Part shown: one piece after another, positions 8,859-16,943 of the stretch
Numbering within the stretch: the first letter of the stretch is position 1
Layout of the letters: every line of letters begins with the position of its first letter
Origin: Bradyrhizobium sp.
GTDB lineage: Bacteria; Pseudomonadota; Alphaproteobacteria; Rhizobiales; Xanthobacteraceae
Assembly: GCF_016219575.1 (NCBI RefSeq)
Contig: NZ_JACRMG010000007.1
Coordinates: forward strand, 20,160-84,159
DNA: 64,000 nt
Direction of reading: 5' to 3'
Translations under genes and position numbers: made by a program
The notes under the pieces: generated by a model
Databases searched by the model: none
What the model saw: the letters and a program-made list of their open reading frames with translations, nothing else
What the model was told of the DNA's origin: nothing

Positions 8859-9626
8859 TTACAGGACGCCGCGACGGTAGCCGAGCAGCCGCGCCTCGGC
8901 AAAGGACATCATCAGCGATGTCAGGTAGCCGATCACGCCAAGCAAGATGACTCCGGCAAACAGGTCGGCCGACCGGAATGCGCGCGCCGATAGCAGCACG
9001 GAGTGGCCCAGTCCGTCGAGACCGGCGAGGATTTCGCAAACCACCGACAGGATCAACGCCACCGTCAGGCTGAGGCGCATACCGGCAAGTATATCAGGCG
9101 CTGCGGATGGCAGCGCGATCTTGAAGATCACGGCGAGGCGCGACATCTGCAAGGAACGCGCGACCTCATAGAGCCGCGGCTCGACGGCGGCAAAGCCGTG
9201 TATGGTCGCGAGCAACATCGGCCAGATCGCACCGAACGAGATCACGAACAGCGCCATCGTCTGTGTCAGACCGAACATCGCAATCGCGACCGGGATGATC
9301 GCCGAGACCGGCAGCGGGCGGAGAAATTCGAGCGACGGTGCGACATAGCTCCGTGCCGTGCGCGAGGAGCCGATCAGCGCGCCGAGCGCAATTCCGGCAA
9401 CCGACGCAAGGAACCAGCCATAGACCATGTGTTCGAGTGTGCCGAGTAACTTGCTTGCGAGATCACCGGCGGTAAAGCCGCGGACCAGCGACGCCCAGGC
9501 GCGGTCGGGACCGGGAAGAAATACGGGCGAAACCAGCTTCAGGTTGGCAATGAGTTGCCAGAGCCCGACGAAGGCTGCGGCGACTACGAAGCTGACGATA
9601 CGCCAATAGATGACCGGGCGCGTCAT
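8859..9626 (-). CDS. ABC transporter permease, nitrate/taurine (SsuC/TauC) type
   Basis: A 255-residue inner-membrane protein with about six hydrophobic segments. The EAA-type cytoplasmic loop reads EVARSLQMSRLAVIFKIALPSAAPDILAG (split here by description: EVARSLQMSR, then IALPSAAPDILAGMR). It is the last gene of the leftward operon binding protein - gntR - ATPase - permease - permease, overlapping the preceding permease by four bases (ATGA). Two non-identical permeases suggest a heterodimeric channel. The transported compound is not evident. Confidence 0.9.
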   Translation of the reverse strand: MTRPVIYWRIVSFVVAAAFVGLWQLIANLKLVSPVFLPGPDRAWASLVRGFTAGDLASKLLGTLEHMVYGWFLASVAGIALGALIGSSRTARSYVAPSLEFLRPLPVSAIIPVAIAMFGLTQTMALFVISFGAIWPMLLATIHGFAAVEPRLYEVARSLQMSRLAVIFKIALPSAAPDILAGMRLSLTVALILSVVCEILAGLDGLGHSVLLSARAFRSADLFAGVILLGVIGYLTSLMMSFAEARLLGYRRGVL

Positions 9627-10387
9627 GTGCGATCCCTCACCAGCGCCGCGCGTCCGAACAACCGGCCTTGCATCAAATTGAGACCGGCGTTGAGGCCGAA
9701 GCCGATCAGGCCGATCCAGATCAGATAAGCCAACATCAGGTCGGCCTGCAGCCCCTGCTGCGCCGCCATGATGGCCGCACCAAGCCCGATCGGGTTGATG
9801 GCAATTTCGACAGTGACGGCCACGATCAGCGCGATGCCGGCGGCGAGGCGAAAAGCGACGAAGATGCGCGGCAACGCCGCTGGGATCACGATCTTACGCA
9901 CACGATCGGCCGGCGACAGTTTTAGCGCGCGCGCCACTTCCATCAGGCGCGGTTCGATCTCGCGCACGGCTGCTCGGGCCAGAATCAGCACCGGCCATAT
10001 GCACGCAAAGGACACGATCGCAATTTCCATGCGGTAGCCGAATCCGAGTGCGATCAACGCGATCGGCAGCAGCGCGATAGAGGGAATGGGACGGATGGCC
10101 TCGATGGTTACTTCCATCAGCCGGTCGACCGGCTGCAGGAGACCAAGGAGAATGCCCAGGGCCAGCCCGATGCTCCCTCCAAGGAACAAGCCGGCAAAGG
10201 CCGACATCAGGGTGTCGCGAGTCGCTGTGAGAATGGCGCCGTCGGCGAAAGCGGACCACAGCGCAGCCAGCACCGCGCTTGGCGGCGCCAGCGAGTCGCT
10301 GTGGAGATGAGCCGAGCGCGCCCAGATTTCGAAAACGAGCAGCAAAGTGACGGGAAGCGCCAGCGCCTTGCCCCGATCCGCCATCAT
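9623..10387 (-). CDS. ABC transporter permease, nitrate/taurine type
   Basis: A 254-residue integral membrane protein of the same family as its downstream neighbour. The EAA loop reads EVARALKLSPADRVRK, then IPAALPRIFVAFRLAAG. Several transmembrane segments are visible (for example ALPVTLLLVFEIWA at the N-terminus and GIALIVAVTVEIA). Four-base overlaps with the ATPase gene upstream and the second permease downstream show tight translational coupling. It forms the membrane channel of an importer for an unidentified small organic compound. Confidence 0.9.
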   Translation of the reverse strand: MMADRGKALALPVTLLLVFEIWARSAHLHSDSLAPPSAVLAALWSAFADGAILTATRDTLMSAFAGLFLGGSIGLALGILLGLLQPVDRLMEVTIEAIRPIPSIALLPIALIALGFGYRMEIAIVSFACIWPVLILARAAVREIEPRLMEVARALKLSPADRVRKIVIPAALPRIFVAFRLAAGIALIVAVTVEIAINPIGLGAAIMAAQQGLQADLMLAYLIWIGLIGFGLNAGLNLMQGRLFGRAALVRDRT

Positions 10388-11199
10388 GCCTCGGACGCCT
10401 TGATGAAATCGAACAATTCGCGGCGCAACCGCAGGAATTCCGGATTTTCTCGCGTCGTCAATTGATCGCGGGGCCGAGGCAGATCAATCGCGAGATCAAT
10501 GCCGATGCGACCGGGATTCGGTAACAGCCCGATCACGCGGTCGCCGAGATAAATCGCCTCTTCCAGATCATGGGTGACGAAGATGACGGTGGTGGTGGAG
10601 GCCGCGACCAGCGACAGCACCTCGTCCTGCAATCCCTGCCGCGTCATGGCATCCAGCGCACCGAAGGGTTCGTCCATCAACAGCGCCTTTGGATCCTGCG
10701 CGAGGCAGCGCGCAATCTGCAGCCGCTGTTGCATGCCGCCGGACATTTCGGCCGGATACTTATTCGCATGGTTGGGCAGCCCGACCTTCTTCAGGAGTGC
10801 ATCGATGCGGCCTGCGCGTATTGCGCCGGGAACGCCGGTTGCTTCCAGCGCTAGCGAAACATTGCCCGCCGCCGTGCGCCATGGCAGCAGCGCTTTGCCA
10901 TAGTCCTGGAACACGATGGCGATGTCACGCCGCGGCGACAGCATCGCCTGCCCCTCGAATTGCACCGAACCGGACGTCGGCTGATACAGCCCCGCAGCAA
11001 GCCGCAAGGCCGTGGTCTTGCCGCAACCGGAAGCTCCGACCACGCAAAGGAATTCACCAGGCTTCACCGCAAGACTCAGATCCTCGACAATGGATCTGCC
11101 GCCAAGAATAAGCGTGACATTGGAAAATGCGATCTGCGCCGTTTCCGGTCGAGGCACGGCAACTTCTCTTGGCGCAATGGCAGACGGGGCCACCTTCAC
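10384..11199 (-). CDS. ABC transporter ATP-binding protein, nitrate/taurine (SsuB/TauB) type
   Basis: A 271-residue ATPase with a complete motif set: Walker A GASGCGKTTALRLAAG (about residues 57-72), Q-loop FQDYGKALLPW, signature MSGGMQQRLQIARC, Walker B KALLMDEPFGALD and H-loop VIFVTHDLEEA. The ALLPW after the Q-loop and the EPFGALD stretch are typical of taurine/sulfonate/nitrate importers. It overlaps the upstream gntR gene by four bases and the downstream permease by four bases. It energises the importer made by the two following permeases and the binding protein at 11902. Confidence 0.93.
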   Translation of the reverse strand: MKVAPSAIAPREVAVPRPETAQIAFSNVTLILGGRSIVEDLSLAVKPGEFLCVVGASGCGKTTALRLAAGLYQPTSGSVQFEGQAMLSPRRDIAIVFQDYGKALLPWRTAAGNVSLALEATGVPGAIRAGRIDALLKKVGLPNHANKYPAEMSGGMQQRLQIARCLAQDPKALLMDEPFGALDAMTRQGLQDEVLSLVAASTTTVIFVTHDLEEAIYLGDRVIGLLPNPGRIGIDLAIDLPRPRDQLTTRENPEFLRLRRELFDFIKASEA

Positions 11200-11894
11200 T
11201 CTCTTGCCTGAGCCGGATAAACGAATTTCAGTGTCGAGGCCAAATGCGCCTTCAACATGGTCTGCGACACGTCAAGCTCGCGCGCAAGAATCCTGTCCGC
11301 GAGGTTGCGATGAGCCGCAACGAACTCGGCGCCGTCCTCGAAGCCGCGCATCATCACCCGACGATAACGGTAGGCCTGGTCGTAGAGATCGGAATGTGCC
11401 GTTAGCAGACGCTTGGAACCGCATGCCGTCAGCAGCGAGGTGTGGAACGCCTTGTGCAGGCGGTCGAAATCTTCCGCGCCCTCGCGAAACTGGTCGCCGT
11501 GGCGCTCGACATAGCGTTGCATCTGGTGAAGCGCGGCGAGAATGCCGGCCTCCCACGCATCATCGCCATTGGCAATGGCAAGCCGCAGCGCTTCCAGCTC
11601 CACCACCGTACGCATACGGGTGATGTCGAGGAGATCTTCCCGGCTGACCTCGGCGACGCGGAAGCCGCGTTGCCCGATGCCGACGATCAGCCCGCGCGAC
11701 ACCAGCCGCGACAGTCCTTCGCGTAGCGGCGTGGCGCCGATGTCGTAACGGCGGGCAAGGTCAACAATGCCAAGCCGCGCCCCCGGTTCGAGCTGCCCGG
11801 TAAGGATGTCATGTTCGACCAACACGGCGGCACGCTCGCTCAGCGTATCGGCGCTGGCGGCGGCTTCCGGAATCCCATGCGCCGGTGCAGTCAT
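11196..11894 (-). CDS. GntR-family (FCD-domain) transcriptional regulator
   Basis: A 232-residue regulator. The N-terminal winged helix is recognised by DILTGQLEPGARL, LARRYDIGATPLREGLSRL and SRGLI (about residues 30-75). The C-terminal all-helical FCD ligand domain follows (for example RMRTVVELEALRLAIANGD and FHTSLLTACGS). Such regulators usually repress and are released by a metabolite. It sits inside the operon, between the binding protein and the ATPase, so it probably autoregulates the whole unit and perhaps the divergent genes at 12921 and 13956. The AT-rich gap at 12829-12920 holds candidate operators. Confidence 0.9.
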   Translation of the reverse strand: MTAPAHGIPEAAASADTLSERAAVLVEHDILTGQLEPGARLGIVDLARRYDIGATPLREGLSRLVSRGLIVGIGQRGFRVAEVSREDLLDITRMRTVVELEALRLAIANGDDAWEAGILAALHQMQRYVERHGDQFREGAEDFDRLHKAFHTSLLTACGSKRLLTAHSDLYDQAYRYRRVMMRGFEDGAEFVAAHRNLADRILARELDVSQTMLKAHLASTLKFVYPAQARE

Positions 11895-11901
11895 GCAGCC
11901 C

Positions 11902-12828
11902 CTATTTCAGTATCAGCTTGTTCAGATCCAGTTTGGACTGCAACATCTTCTGCGACGACATGATGTCGATCCACCATGCGAGTTGCTCGGGCTTTAACGA
12001 CGGCTCCGAACGGTTTGGCGGCGTGGCCTTGACCAGTTCGATCGGCTGCTTGGTGAATTTCGAAATCGAAACCGATGCCTTTTCGCGGTCGCTATTGACG
12101 ATCGGCGCGGTCTCGGCGATGGCGGCGCGGAACTTCTTGACGGTCTCCGGATTCTTCTCGGCCCATTCACGCGAGGTCGCATAGAAGATGATCGGTTCGG
12201 TGCGGCCAAGCTCGGCGGCATAGCGCGCACCCACGGAGCCGAGGCCCGCATTGGTCATCCGCGTCACGAAAGGCTCGCCGGTCAGCACTGCATCGACGCT
12301 GCCGGACTTCATGATGTCCATCATGGTCGGGAACGTTACTTCCACGAAGTTGACCTGCTTTGGATCGACGCCCTTCTCGACCAGCCATTTGACGAACAGC
12401 ACATGCAGGAAGGCGCCGAGGCCGGGTGCGCCGACTTTCTTGCCGACGAAGTCCTTTGGCGAATTGATGGTGATGCCGTTTTTGACGAATGCCGCGACAT
12501 TGTTGTTGGTGACCGGGCTCATGACGCTCGCGCCGCCAATTGCGACGAGGTCGAGCCCGCCGTCCGCCGCCTGCAAGAACACCGTCGAGGTCGGGCCGCC
12601 GACCTGGATCGAGTTGGAGAGGATCGCCGCGGGAATGTTCGAGTTGATGCCGATCAGCACCATCTCGGCATCGATTCCGTGCTTCTTGAAGACCCCTTCG
12701 TCGATGGCGAGCATCGCGGAAGCGCAGTCCGACGTTGCCGTGCAACCGATCTGGATCTTGTTCTGCGCGAGCACCGGTCCGGCCGAAAGCACAACCGCCA
12801 TCGCTGCTGCCGCAAGGATTCTCGTCAT
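11902..12828 (-). CDS. ABC substrate-binding protein, NMT1/SsuA-like
   Basis: A 308-residue periplasmic receptor. The signal peptide (MTRILAAAAMAVVLSAGPVLA) is followed by IQIGCTATSDCASAMLAIDEG and FKKHGIDAEMVLIG, the usual opening of nitrate/sulfonate/thiamine-precursor receptors. Later VGKKVGAPGLGAFLHVLF and ADGGLDLVAIGG fit the type II binding-protein fold. It is the first gene of the leftward ABC operon and lies seven bases upstream of gntR. It is divergent from the fumarylacetoacetase-family gene, suggesting that the imported compound is the substrate of those enzymes (inference). Confidence 0.88.
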   Translation of the reverse strand: MTRILAAAAMAVVLSAGPVLAQNKIQIGCTATSDCASAMLAIDEGVFKKHGIDAEMVLIGINSNIPAAILSNSIQVGGPTSTVFLQAADGGLDLVAIGGASVMSPVTNNNVAAFVKNGITINSPKDFVGKKVGAPGLGAFLHVLFVKWLVEKGVDPKQVNFVEVTFPTMMDIMKSGSVDAVLTGEPFVTRMTNAGLGSVGARYAAELGRTEPIIFYATSREWAEKNPETVKKFRAAIAETAPIVNSDREKASVSISKFTKQPIELVKATPPNRSEPSLKPEQLAWWIDIMSSQKMLQSKLDLNKLILK

Positions 12829-12920
12829 TTCGCCTCCCCGACCGCGATGTTCGCATCGCCTCTTGTTTATCGATATTTTTAATGATCATATATTTTCGAA
12901 AATCACAAGGGGGAACGCCC
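12829..12920. promoter_or_regulatory. Divergent AT-rich promoter with candidate GntR operators
   Basis: This 92-base gap between the binding-protein gene (leftward) and the fumarylacetoacetase-family gene (rightward) is far richer in A/T than its surroundings. It holds three short perfect palindromes in a row: TATCGATA (12868-12875), ATGATCAT (12882-12889) and TTTTCGAAAA (12893-12902). A GGGGGA ribosome-binding site lies just before the 12921 ATG. The sites are plausible targets of the GntR regulator coded at 11196. Which of them is bound cannot be decided by eye. Confidence 0.5.
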
Positions 12921-13910
12921 ATGAAACTTTCGACATTTCGCTCCGGCGGCGCGGAAAGGATCGGTCTTGTTCATGGCCGCGACACCAAAGTGTTCGACTT
13001 GGCCAAGGCGGCAGAGCGCGCCGGCAGAACAAATCCTGCTTTCGTTTCAATGCTCTCCCTGGTGGATGCCGGCCCCGCCGCACTCGACCAAGCGAGCAGC
13101 CTGTTCGACAAGTATGGCAAGGATGACGCACTTTCCGAAAATGTCGCTGGCGTTGAAATTCTCGCGCCGGTCCCGGAACCGAGGCAGATGCGCGACGGCA
13201 TGTCGTTCCCGCTGCATATCCTGCAGGCGCCACGCGGCCAGTTAAAGCTCGCGGCGCGCGCCAAGGGAGACGCGGCTGAACTCGCTCGGATCGACGCAGA
13301 GCCGCTCGGCGAATTGCCGGAAGTCTATCGCAAGCAACCGATTTTCTACATCACCAACCGCTTCAGCGTGCGCGGCACGAATACGACGGTAAAATGGCCG
13401 CGCTACAGCCAGGTGATGGACTACGAGCTGGAATTCGGCATCATCACCAAGAACAAAGGCGCCAATATTCCGGCCGCCAGGGCCAGGGACCACATCTTCG
13501 GCTTCACCATCTTCAACGATTTTTCCGCACGCGATGCGCAGCGCATCGAGATGGAAGGGCGGCTCGGACCGGCCAAGGGAAAGAGCTTCGACGGCGGCAA
13601 CGTGATTGGCCCGTGGATCGTGACACCAGACGAGATCGGAGATCCCTACAAGCTGAAGATGGAAGCCCGCGTCAATGGCGCGGTGCGCTCACGCGGCGTC
13701 TCCGACGGCATGCTGTTCTCCTTCGAGGAAATCATCGCCCATGTCACCAAGGATGAGACCCTGATGCCGGGCGAGTTCATCGGATCCGGCACGGTGGGCA
13801 ACGGCTGCGGACTTGAGCTCGGCTGGTATCTCGAGCACGGCGACACCGTCGAACTCGAAGTCGAGAAGATCGGCGTGCTGAAGAACCGGGTTGAACGGCA
13901 GGACGCCTGA
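12921..13910 (+). CDS. Fumarylacetoacetate hydrolase family protein
   Basis: A 329-residue protein. The ATG at 12921 is chosen over longer in-frame starts because it follows GGGGGA and begins the conserved region MKLSTFRSGGAERIGLVHG. The FAH fold is seen in YSQVMDYELEFGIITKNKG (metal-ligand Glu pair), FTIFNDFSARDAQ and KGKSFDGGNVIGPWIVTPDE. Family members hydrolyse or decarboxylate 1,3-diketone or 2-oxo acids in ring-cleavage pathways. It is followed 45 bases later by a cyclase-family hydrolase, and both are divergent from the ABC operon, which suggests a small catabolic unit. Confidence 0.9.
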   Translation: MKLSTFRSGGAERIGLVHGRDTKVFDLAKAAERAGRTNPAFVSMLSLVDAGPAALDQASSLFDKYGKDDALSENVAGVEILAPVPEPRQMRDGMSFPLHILQAPRGQLKLAARAKGDAAELARIDAEPLGELPEVYRKQPIFYITNRFSVRGTNTTVKWPRYSQVMDYELEFGIITKNKGANIPAARARDHIFGFTIFNDFSARDAQRIEMEGRLGPAKGKSFDGGNVIGPWIVTPDEIGDPYKLKMEARVNGAVRSRGVSDGMLFSFEEIIAHVTKDETLMPGEFIGSGTVGNGCGLELGWYLEHGDTVELEVEKIGVLKNRVERQDA

Positions 13911-13955
13911 GCGCTTAACTGCTGGCATCAAAATCAAACAAGCGAGGAAGACGCC

Positions 13956-14732
13956 ATGGCGCGCAAACTGATCGACATCTCCGTGCCGCTACAGAACGAC
14001 GTGCCGGCCGATCCGCCGGGCGGCCATCCGACGATTCAGTACATCAATCACCAGCAGGGCCTGCCGCGGATGCTGCAGTTCTTCGACGGATTGAAGGCTG
14101 AGGACTTGCCTGATGGCCAGGGATGGGCGGTCGAGCAGGTGCAACTCTCCACCCACAACGGCACGCATCTTGATGCACCCTGGCACTTCCATCCCACTAT
14201 GAACCGCGGTGAGCGCGCATGGACCATCGACGAAGTGCCACTGGGATGGTGCTTTCAACCCGGCGTGAAGCTGGACTTCCGCCACTTGCCGGACGGCTAT
14301 GTCGCGACCGCTGGGGATGTCGAGAACGAATTGAAGCGTATCGGTCACACGCTGTCGCCGCTGGAGATCGTCGTGGTCAACACCAGCGCCGGCGCCAAGT
14401 ATGGCGAGCAGGACTACGTCAATTCAGGCTGCGGCATGGGCTATGAAGCGACCATGTATCTGCTCGAACGCGGGGTGCGGCTCACCGGCATCGACGGCTG
14501 GAGCTGGGATGCGCCGTTCGTCTACACCGCGAAGAAATATGCCGAGACGAAGGACGCCAGCCTGATCTGGGAGGGTCATAAGGCCGGCCGCCATATCGGC
14601 TATTGCCATATCGAGAAGTTGCACAATCTGGAGCTTCTGCCCTCGACCGGATTCTTGGTGTCGTGCTTCCCGGTGAAGATCGAGCGGGCTTCCGCCGGCT
14701 GGACCCGCGCCGTCGCCATTCTCGACGGCTAG
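13956..14732 (+). CDS. Cyclase family protein (kynurenine formamidase / isatin hydrolase-like)
   Basis: A 258-residue metal-dependent hydrolase. The cyclase-family metal site is STHNGTHLDAPWHFHPTM (about residues 63-80). Further conserved parts are RLTGIDGWSWD and GRHIGYCHIEKLHNLE. The fold includes kynurenine formamidase, isatin hydrolase and several uncharacterised amidases. Ribosome-binding site GAGGA is nine bases before the ATG. Pairing with an FAH-family enzyme fits the breakdown of an N-containing aromatic or lactam, but the substrate is not evident from sequence. Confidence 0.88.
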   Translation: MARKLIDISVPLQNDVPADPPGGHPTIQYINHQQGLPRMLQFFDGLKAEDLPDGQGWAVEQVQLSTHNGTHLDAPWHFHPTMNRGERAWTIDEVPLGWCFQPGVKLDFRHLPDGYVATAGDVENELKRIGHTLSPLEIVVVNTSAGAKYGEQDYVNSGCGMGYEATMYLLERGVRLTGIDGWSWDAPFVYTAKKYAETKDASLIWEGHKAGRHIGYCHIEKLHNLELLPSTGFLVSCFPVKIERASAGWTRAVAILDG

Positions 14733-14772
14733 AGAGCGCGCCGCCAATCTGCTGCCCACATGAATGGCGGCC

Positions 14773-15027
14773 TCAGCGCGCCGTGCCGCTGCGAGCCTGA
14801 TTGGAGGGCTGGCCGATCTGTGCCGGGGTCGCCGATGCCGGGTCCGTACGCGTGCCAACAAACTCGGTTTGCACAGCGTCTACCACCCACTTTGCAACGT
14901 CGGGATGGCTAACAACATATCCAACCAGTGCAATCGCAAGGAGCAGCGGCAAGGCGAAGAGCTTCATGCTCCAATTCTGATAGATGTTCGGCTCGTCCTT
15001 TGGAGATTTGTCGAAGGGACCGTGCAT
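14773..15027 (-). CDS. Small single-pass membrane protein, unknown
   Basis: An 84-residue hypothetical protein. GGAGG lies six bases before the ATG at 15027, which decides this start over an in-frame ATG further upstream. A hydrophilic N-terminus (HGPFDKSPKDEPN) is followed by one transmembrane helix (about residues 22-40, LFALPLLLAIALVGYVV) and a soluble tail rich in Thr, Pro and Gln. I recognise no family. It is leftward, between the convergent cyclase gene and the Crp/Fnr gene. Confidence 0.65.
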   Translation of the reverse strand: MHGPFDKSPKDEPNIYQNWSMKLFALPLLLAIALVGYVVSHPDVAKWVVDAVQTEFVGTRTDPASATPAQIGQPSNQARSGTAR

Positions 15028-15164
15028 GGACGCCTCCATAACGCAGGTACACTCCCCAGGCCCTTCCGCATACCGCACTGCACACGCCTTCCCCTGTGAA
15101 TTGCTTCACAAGCCCGTCCAGTTCACCGCCTTGTGAGGTCTGCGCCGGAAACGACCACGTTGCG

Positions 15165-15896
15165 TCAGTTGCTATCGTCCGGTCCCGCCTCGATCAGGGC
15201 CTGCAGGGGTTCGGCCTTCAGCACCACAATGGCGCCGTGCTCGAGGCGCACCCAGCCCCGCGACGCCCAGGCGCGCAACTGCTTGTTGATGCTTTCGCGG
15301 GTCATGCCGACCATCTCGCTGATTTCCTGCTGAGTAATGGCGAGCGTGCGCTCGCCCTCCGTCAGCTTGCGCCGCTCGGTCAGCCGGAGCAGTGCGCTGG
15401 CTAGCCGGCCGGGCAGGTCCTGCAGAATGACCTGCTCCACCTGGTCGCTGGTCCAGCGCAGCCGCGCGCACAGCAGCTCGATGAACTTCATGGCCAACGT
15501 CGGTTGGCTTCGCACGAACGGCACGAATTCGCGGCGGTCGATGGTAAACATCTCGCAATTGGTGTTGGCTGTGGCATCCGCGCTCCTGACCTGGTTATCG
15601 AGCAGCGCCATTTCGCCAAATATCTCGCCGGGACCAATCAGGTTTAGGATGGCGTTGCGGCCGTCCGGCGAAGAGATGCTGATCTTCACCGTACCGCTGA
15701 TCACCGCAAACAGGCTGGTTGGGGGATCGCCCTTGGCAAAGATGGGCGTACCCCGCTTCAGCGTGGCGTGCTTGGCGTAGCGGCAGAGCTGCTCGAACGC
15801 ATCCGCCTCTAGGTCGGCAAAGTACGGATGTTTGCGCAGGACCGACAGCTTGCTGCTTGCAAACCCGCGGGCTTCGCCCTTGTTGTCCTGAGGCAC
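15165..15896 (-). CDS. Crp/Fnr-family transcriptional regulator
   Basis: A 243-residue regulator, probably starting at GTG 15896 behind GGAG. The N-terminal cyclic-nucleotide-binding fold is seen in RGTPIFAKGDPPTSLFAVISG, GEIFGEMALLDNQVRSADATA and FTIDRREF (about residues 40-130). The C-terminal helix-turn-helix contains ITQQEISEMVGMTRESINKQLRAW (split: ITQQEISEMVGM, TRESINKQLRAW, about 185-210). No N-terminal Cys cluster for an iron-sulfur centre is present, so it is not an oxygen-sensing FNR; cyclic nucleotide or another effector is likely. A 20-bp perfect palindrome lies in its leader. Confidence 0.9.
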   Translation of the reverse strand: MPQDNKGEARGFASSKLSVLRKHPYFADLEADAFEQLCRYAKHATLKRGTPIFAKGDPPTSLFAVISGTVKISISSPDGRNAILNLIGPGEIFGEMALLDNQVRSADATANTNCEMFTIDRREFVPFVRSQPTLAMKFIELLCARLRWTSDQVEQVILQDLPGRLASALLRLTERRKLTEGERTLAITQQEISEMVGMTRESINKQLRAWASRGWVRLEHGAIVVLKAEPLQALIEAGPDDSN

Positions 15897-15914
15897 GCTG
15901 GTTGACTCCCGGAA

Positions 15915-15934
15915 GGATTGCCGGCCGGCAATCC
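15915..15934. promoter_or_regulatory. Perfect 20-bp palindrome in Crp/Fnr leader
   Basis: GGATTGCCGGCCGGCAATCC is a perfect inverted repeat with no spacer, 18 bases upstream of the GTG start of the Crp/Fnr gene. It could be a protein-binding operator (autoregulation) or fold in the mRNA leader. It does not resemble the FNR box TTGAT-N4-ATCAA. Confidence 0.5.
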
Positions 15935-16330
15935 CTCCGTAATCAACGTAGTCCCTCTTTTCAACCGGAAACCGACTTTTTTTAGCCGCGCTGGGGGGCA
16001 GCAGCACGAATATGACGGCCAGCCTCGACGTCGCGACGGTAGTAAAGCCAGGCGCCCCTTCGTCGGGGCAGTCCCAGAATGATCCAGCATCCGCACAGGC
16101 GACACCAAAGCGGGAGACCAAGGGAACCGTGGCCCCGACCAGCACAGCAAGGTGGCGACAGCTACCGAACCACAGACCGGTCCGCGACGCGGAAATAGCC
16201 ACTGGCGGCAGCGACCGACTTATCGGCATACGTGAACAGCTCGACAATCCAATGTTCCGACGCCGTCACCCCAACCACAGCACGCCGAAGATTCCGCGAC
16301 GTTTGGGACAAGTCGCGCTACGCCAAACAA

Positions 16331-16368
16331 CAAAAAAGCCCGGTGGCCAGATGGCCACCGGGCTTCTT
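16331..16368 (-). terminator. Rho-independent terminator of the GNAT gene
   Basis: A 12-bp perfect stem (GCCCGGTGGCCA, then TGGCCACCGGGC at 16352-16363) is flanked on the left by AAAAAA, which reads as a U-tract for leftward transcription. It lies about 65 bases beyond the stop of the leftward GNAT gene. Confidence 0.8.
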
Positions 16369-16429
16369 GGAGATGCGACGATGTATGAGTCAGGCTGTTC
16401 GCGGTCGTTCCAGCAAGAGTTCAGCTACG

Positions 16430-16858
16430 CTAGCTCAAGAATTTGCGCCAATAGAGCGTGTGCGGCCACGCCCACGGATCTTTCGGTCGATACAACCGAT
16501 AATTTGCCCGGATGAAGTTATTCGCCGAGACAGGATTGTCAGTAGTATCCGAGACTACCGCGTTCCACCCATTTCGTCGCACCTGCCCCTCCATTGCTCG
16601 CATAAACCGTAGCTGCAGGCTGTTTCCACAGTGGCCGCGGAGCACCCCGACTCGAGAAAAATAGCCGGCGTTGTGAGCACGAGTCGACGGAATCACTCCT
16701 GCAAATCCAACCGGCAAGTTGCCACGATAGGCGAGCCACCAATGTCCTTGTTCGAAGTCAGGAACGACTGCTGCGTCGAAGAATGTAAGACGATGAATTT
16801 CAGTCAGGATATCGGCGATATCCTCGTCGTGGCCGTCGACGGCGCGAATCCGATACAT
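16430..16858 (-). CDS. GNAT-family N-acetyltransferase
   Basis: A 142-residue protein starting at ATG 16858 with conserved opening MYRIRAVDGHDEDIADILTE. The acetyl-CoA-binding region is seen as YFSRVGVLRGHCGNSLQLRFMRAME (VGV strand, then a variant of the R/Q-x-x-G-x-G/A loop, HCGNSL), and NPVSANNFIRANYRLYRP matches the family's C-terminal helix and strand. It lies in a prophage remnant next to a broken terminase gene, where small GNAT genes are common. The substrate is unknown. Confidence 0.72.
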   Translation of the reverse strand: MYRIRAVDGHDEDIADILTEIHRLTFFDAAVVPDFEQGHWWLAYRGNLPVGFAGVIPSTRAHNAGYFSRVGVLRGHCGNSLQLRFMRAMEGQVRRNGWNAVVSDTTDNPVSANNFIRANYRLYRPKDPWAWPHTLYWRKFLS

Positions 16859-16943
16859 GCCGTATCCTTGGGATAGGTTTCCCCGCCTGGACGAACCAGC
16901 CCGAGAAGGGAGCCTGAGACAACTATCGGTTCTGACCTGCCGA

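Larger units (their letters stand above)
15897..16429. other. Gene-poor stretch upstream of the Crp/Fnr gene
   Basis: This 533-base stretch has no convincing gene on either strand; open frames in it lack ribosome-binding sites and recognisable motifs. It contains a perfect palindrome in the Crp/Fnr leader (15915-15934) and a strong terminator at 16338-16363. It probably includes the leftward promoter of the Crp/Fnr gene. Confidence 0.6.

Noticed and set aside
8051..8902. Leftward open frame of 283 codons
   Set aside because: It mirrors the ModA-like gene on the other strand; composition is Arg-rich and lacks motifs.
15165..15896. Oxygen-sensing FNR or FixK assignment
   Set aside because: No N-terminal Cys cluster is present, and no FNR box is visible at its own promoter.
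16012..16515. Rightward frame of 167 codons between the Crp/Fnr and GNAT genes
   Set aside because: No ribosome-binding site or motif, and it crosses a strong terminator and enters the GNAT gene antisense.
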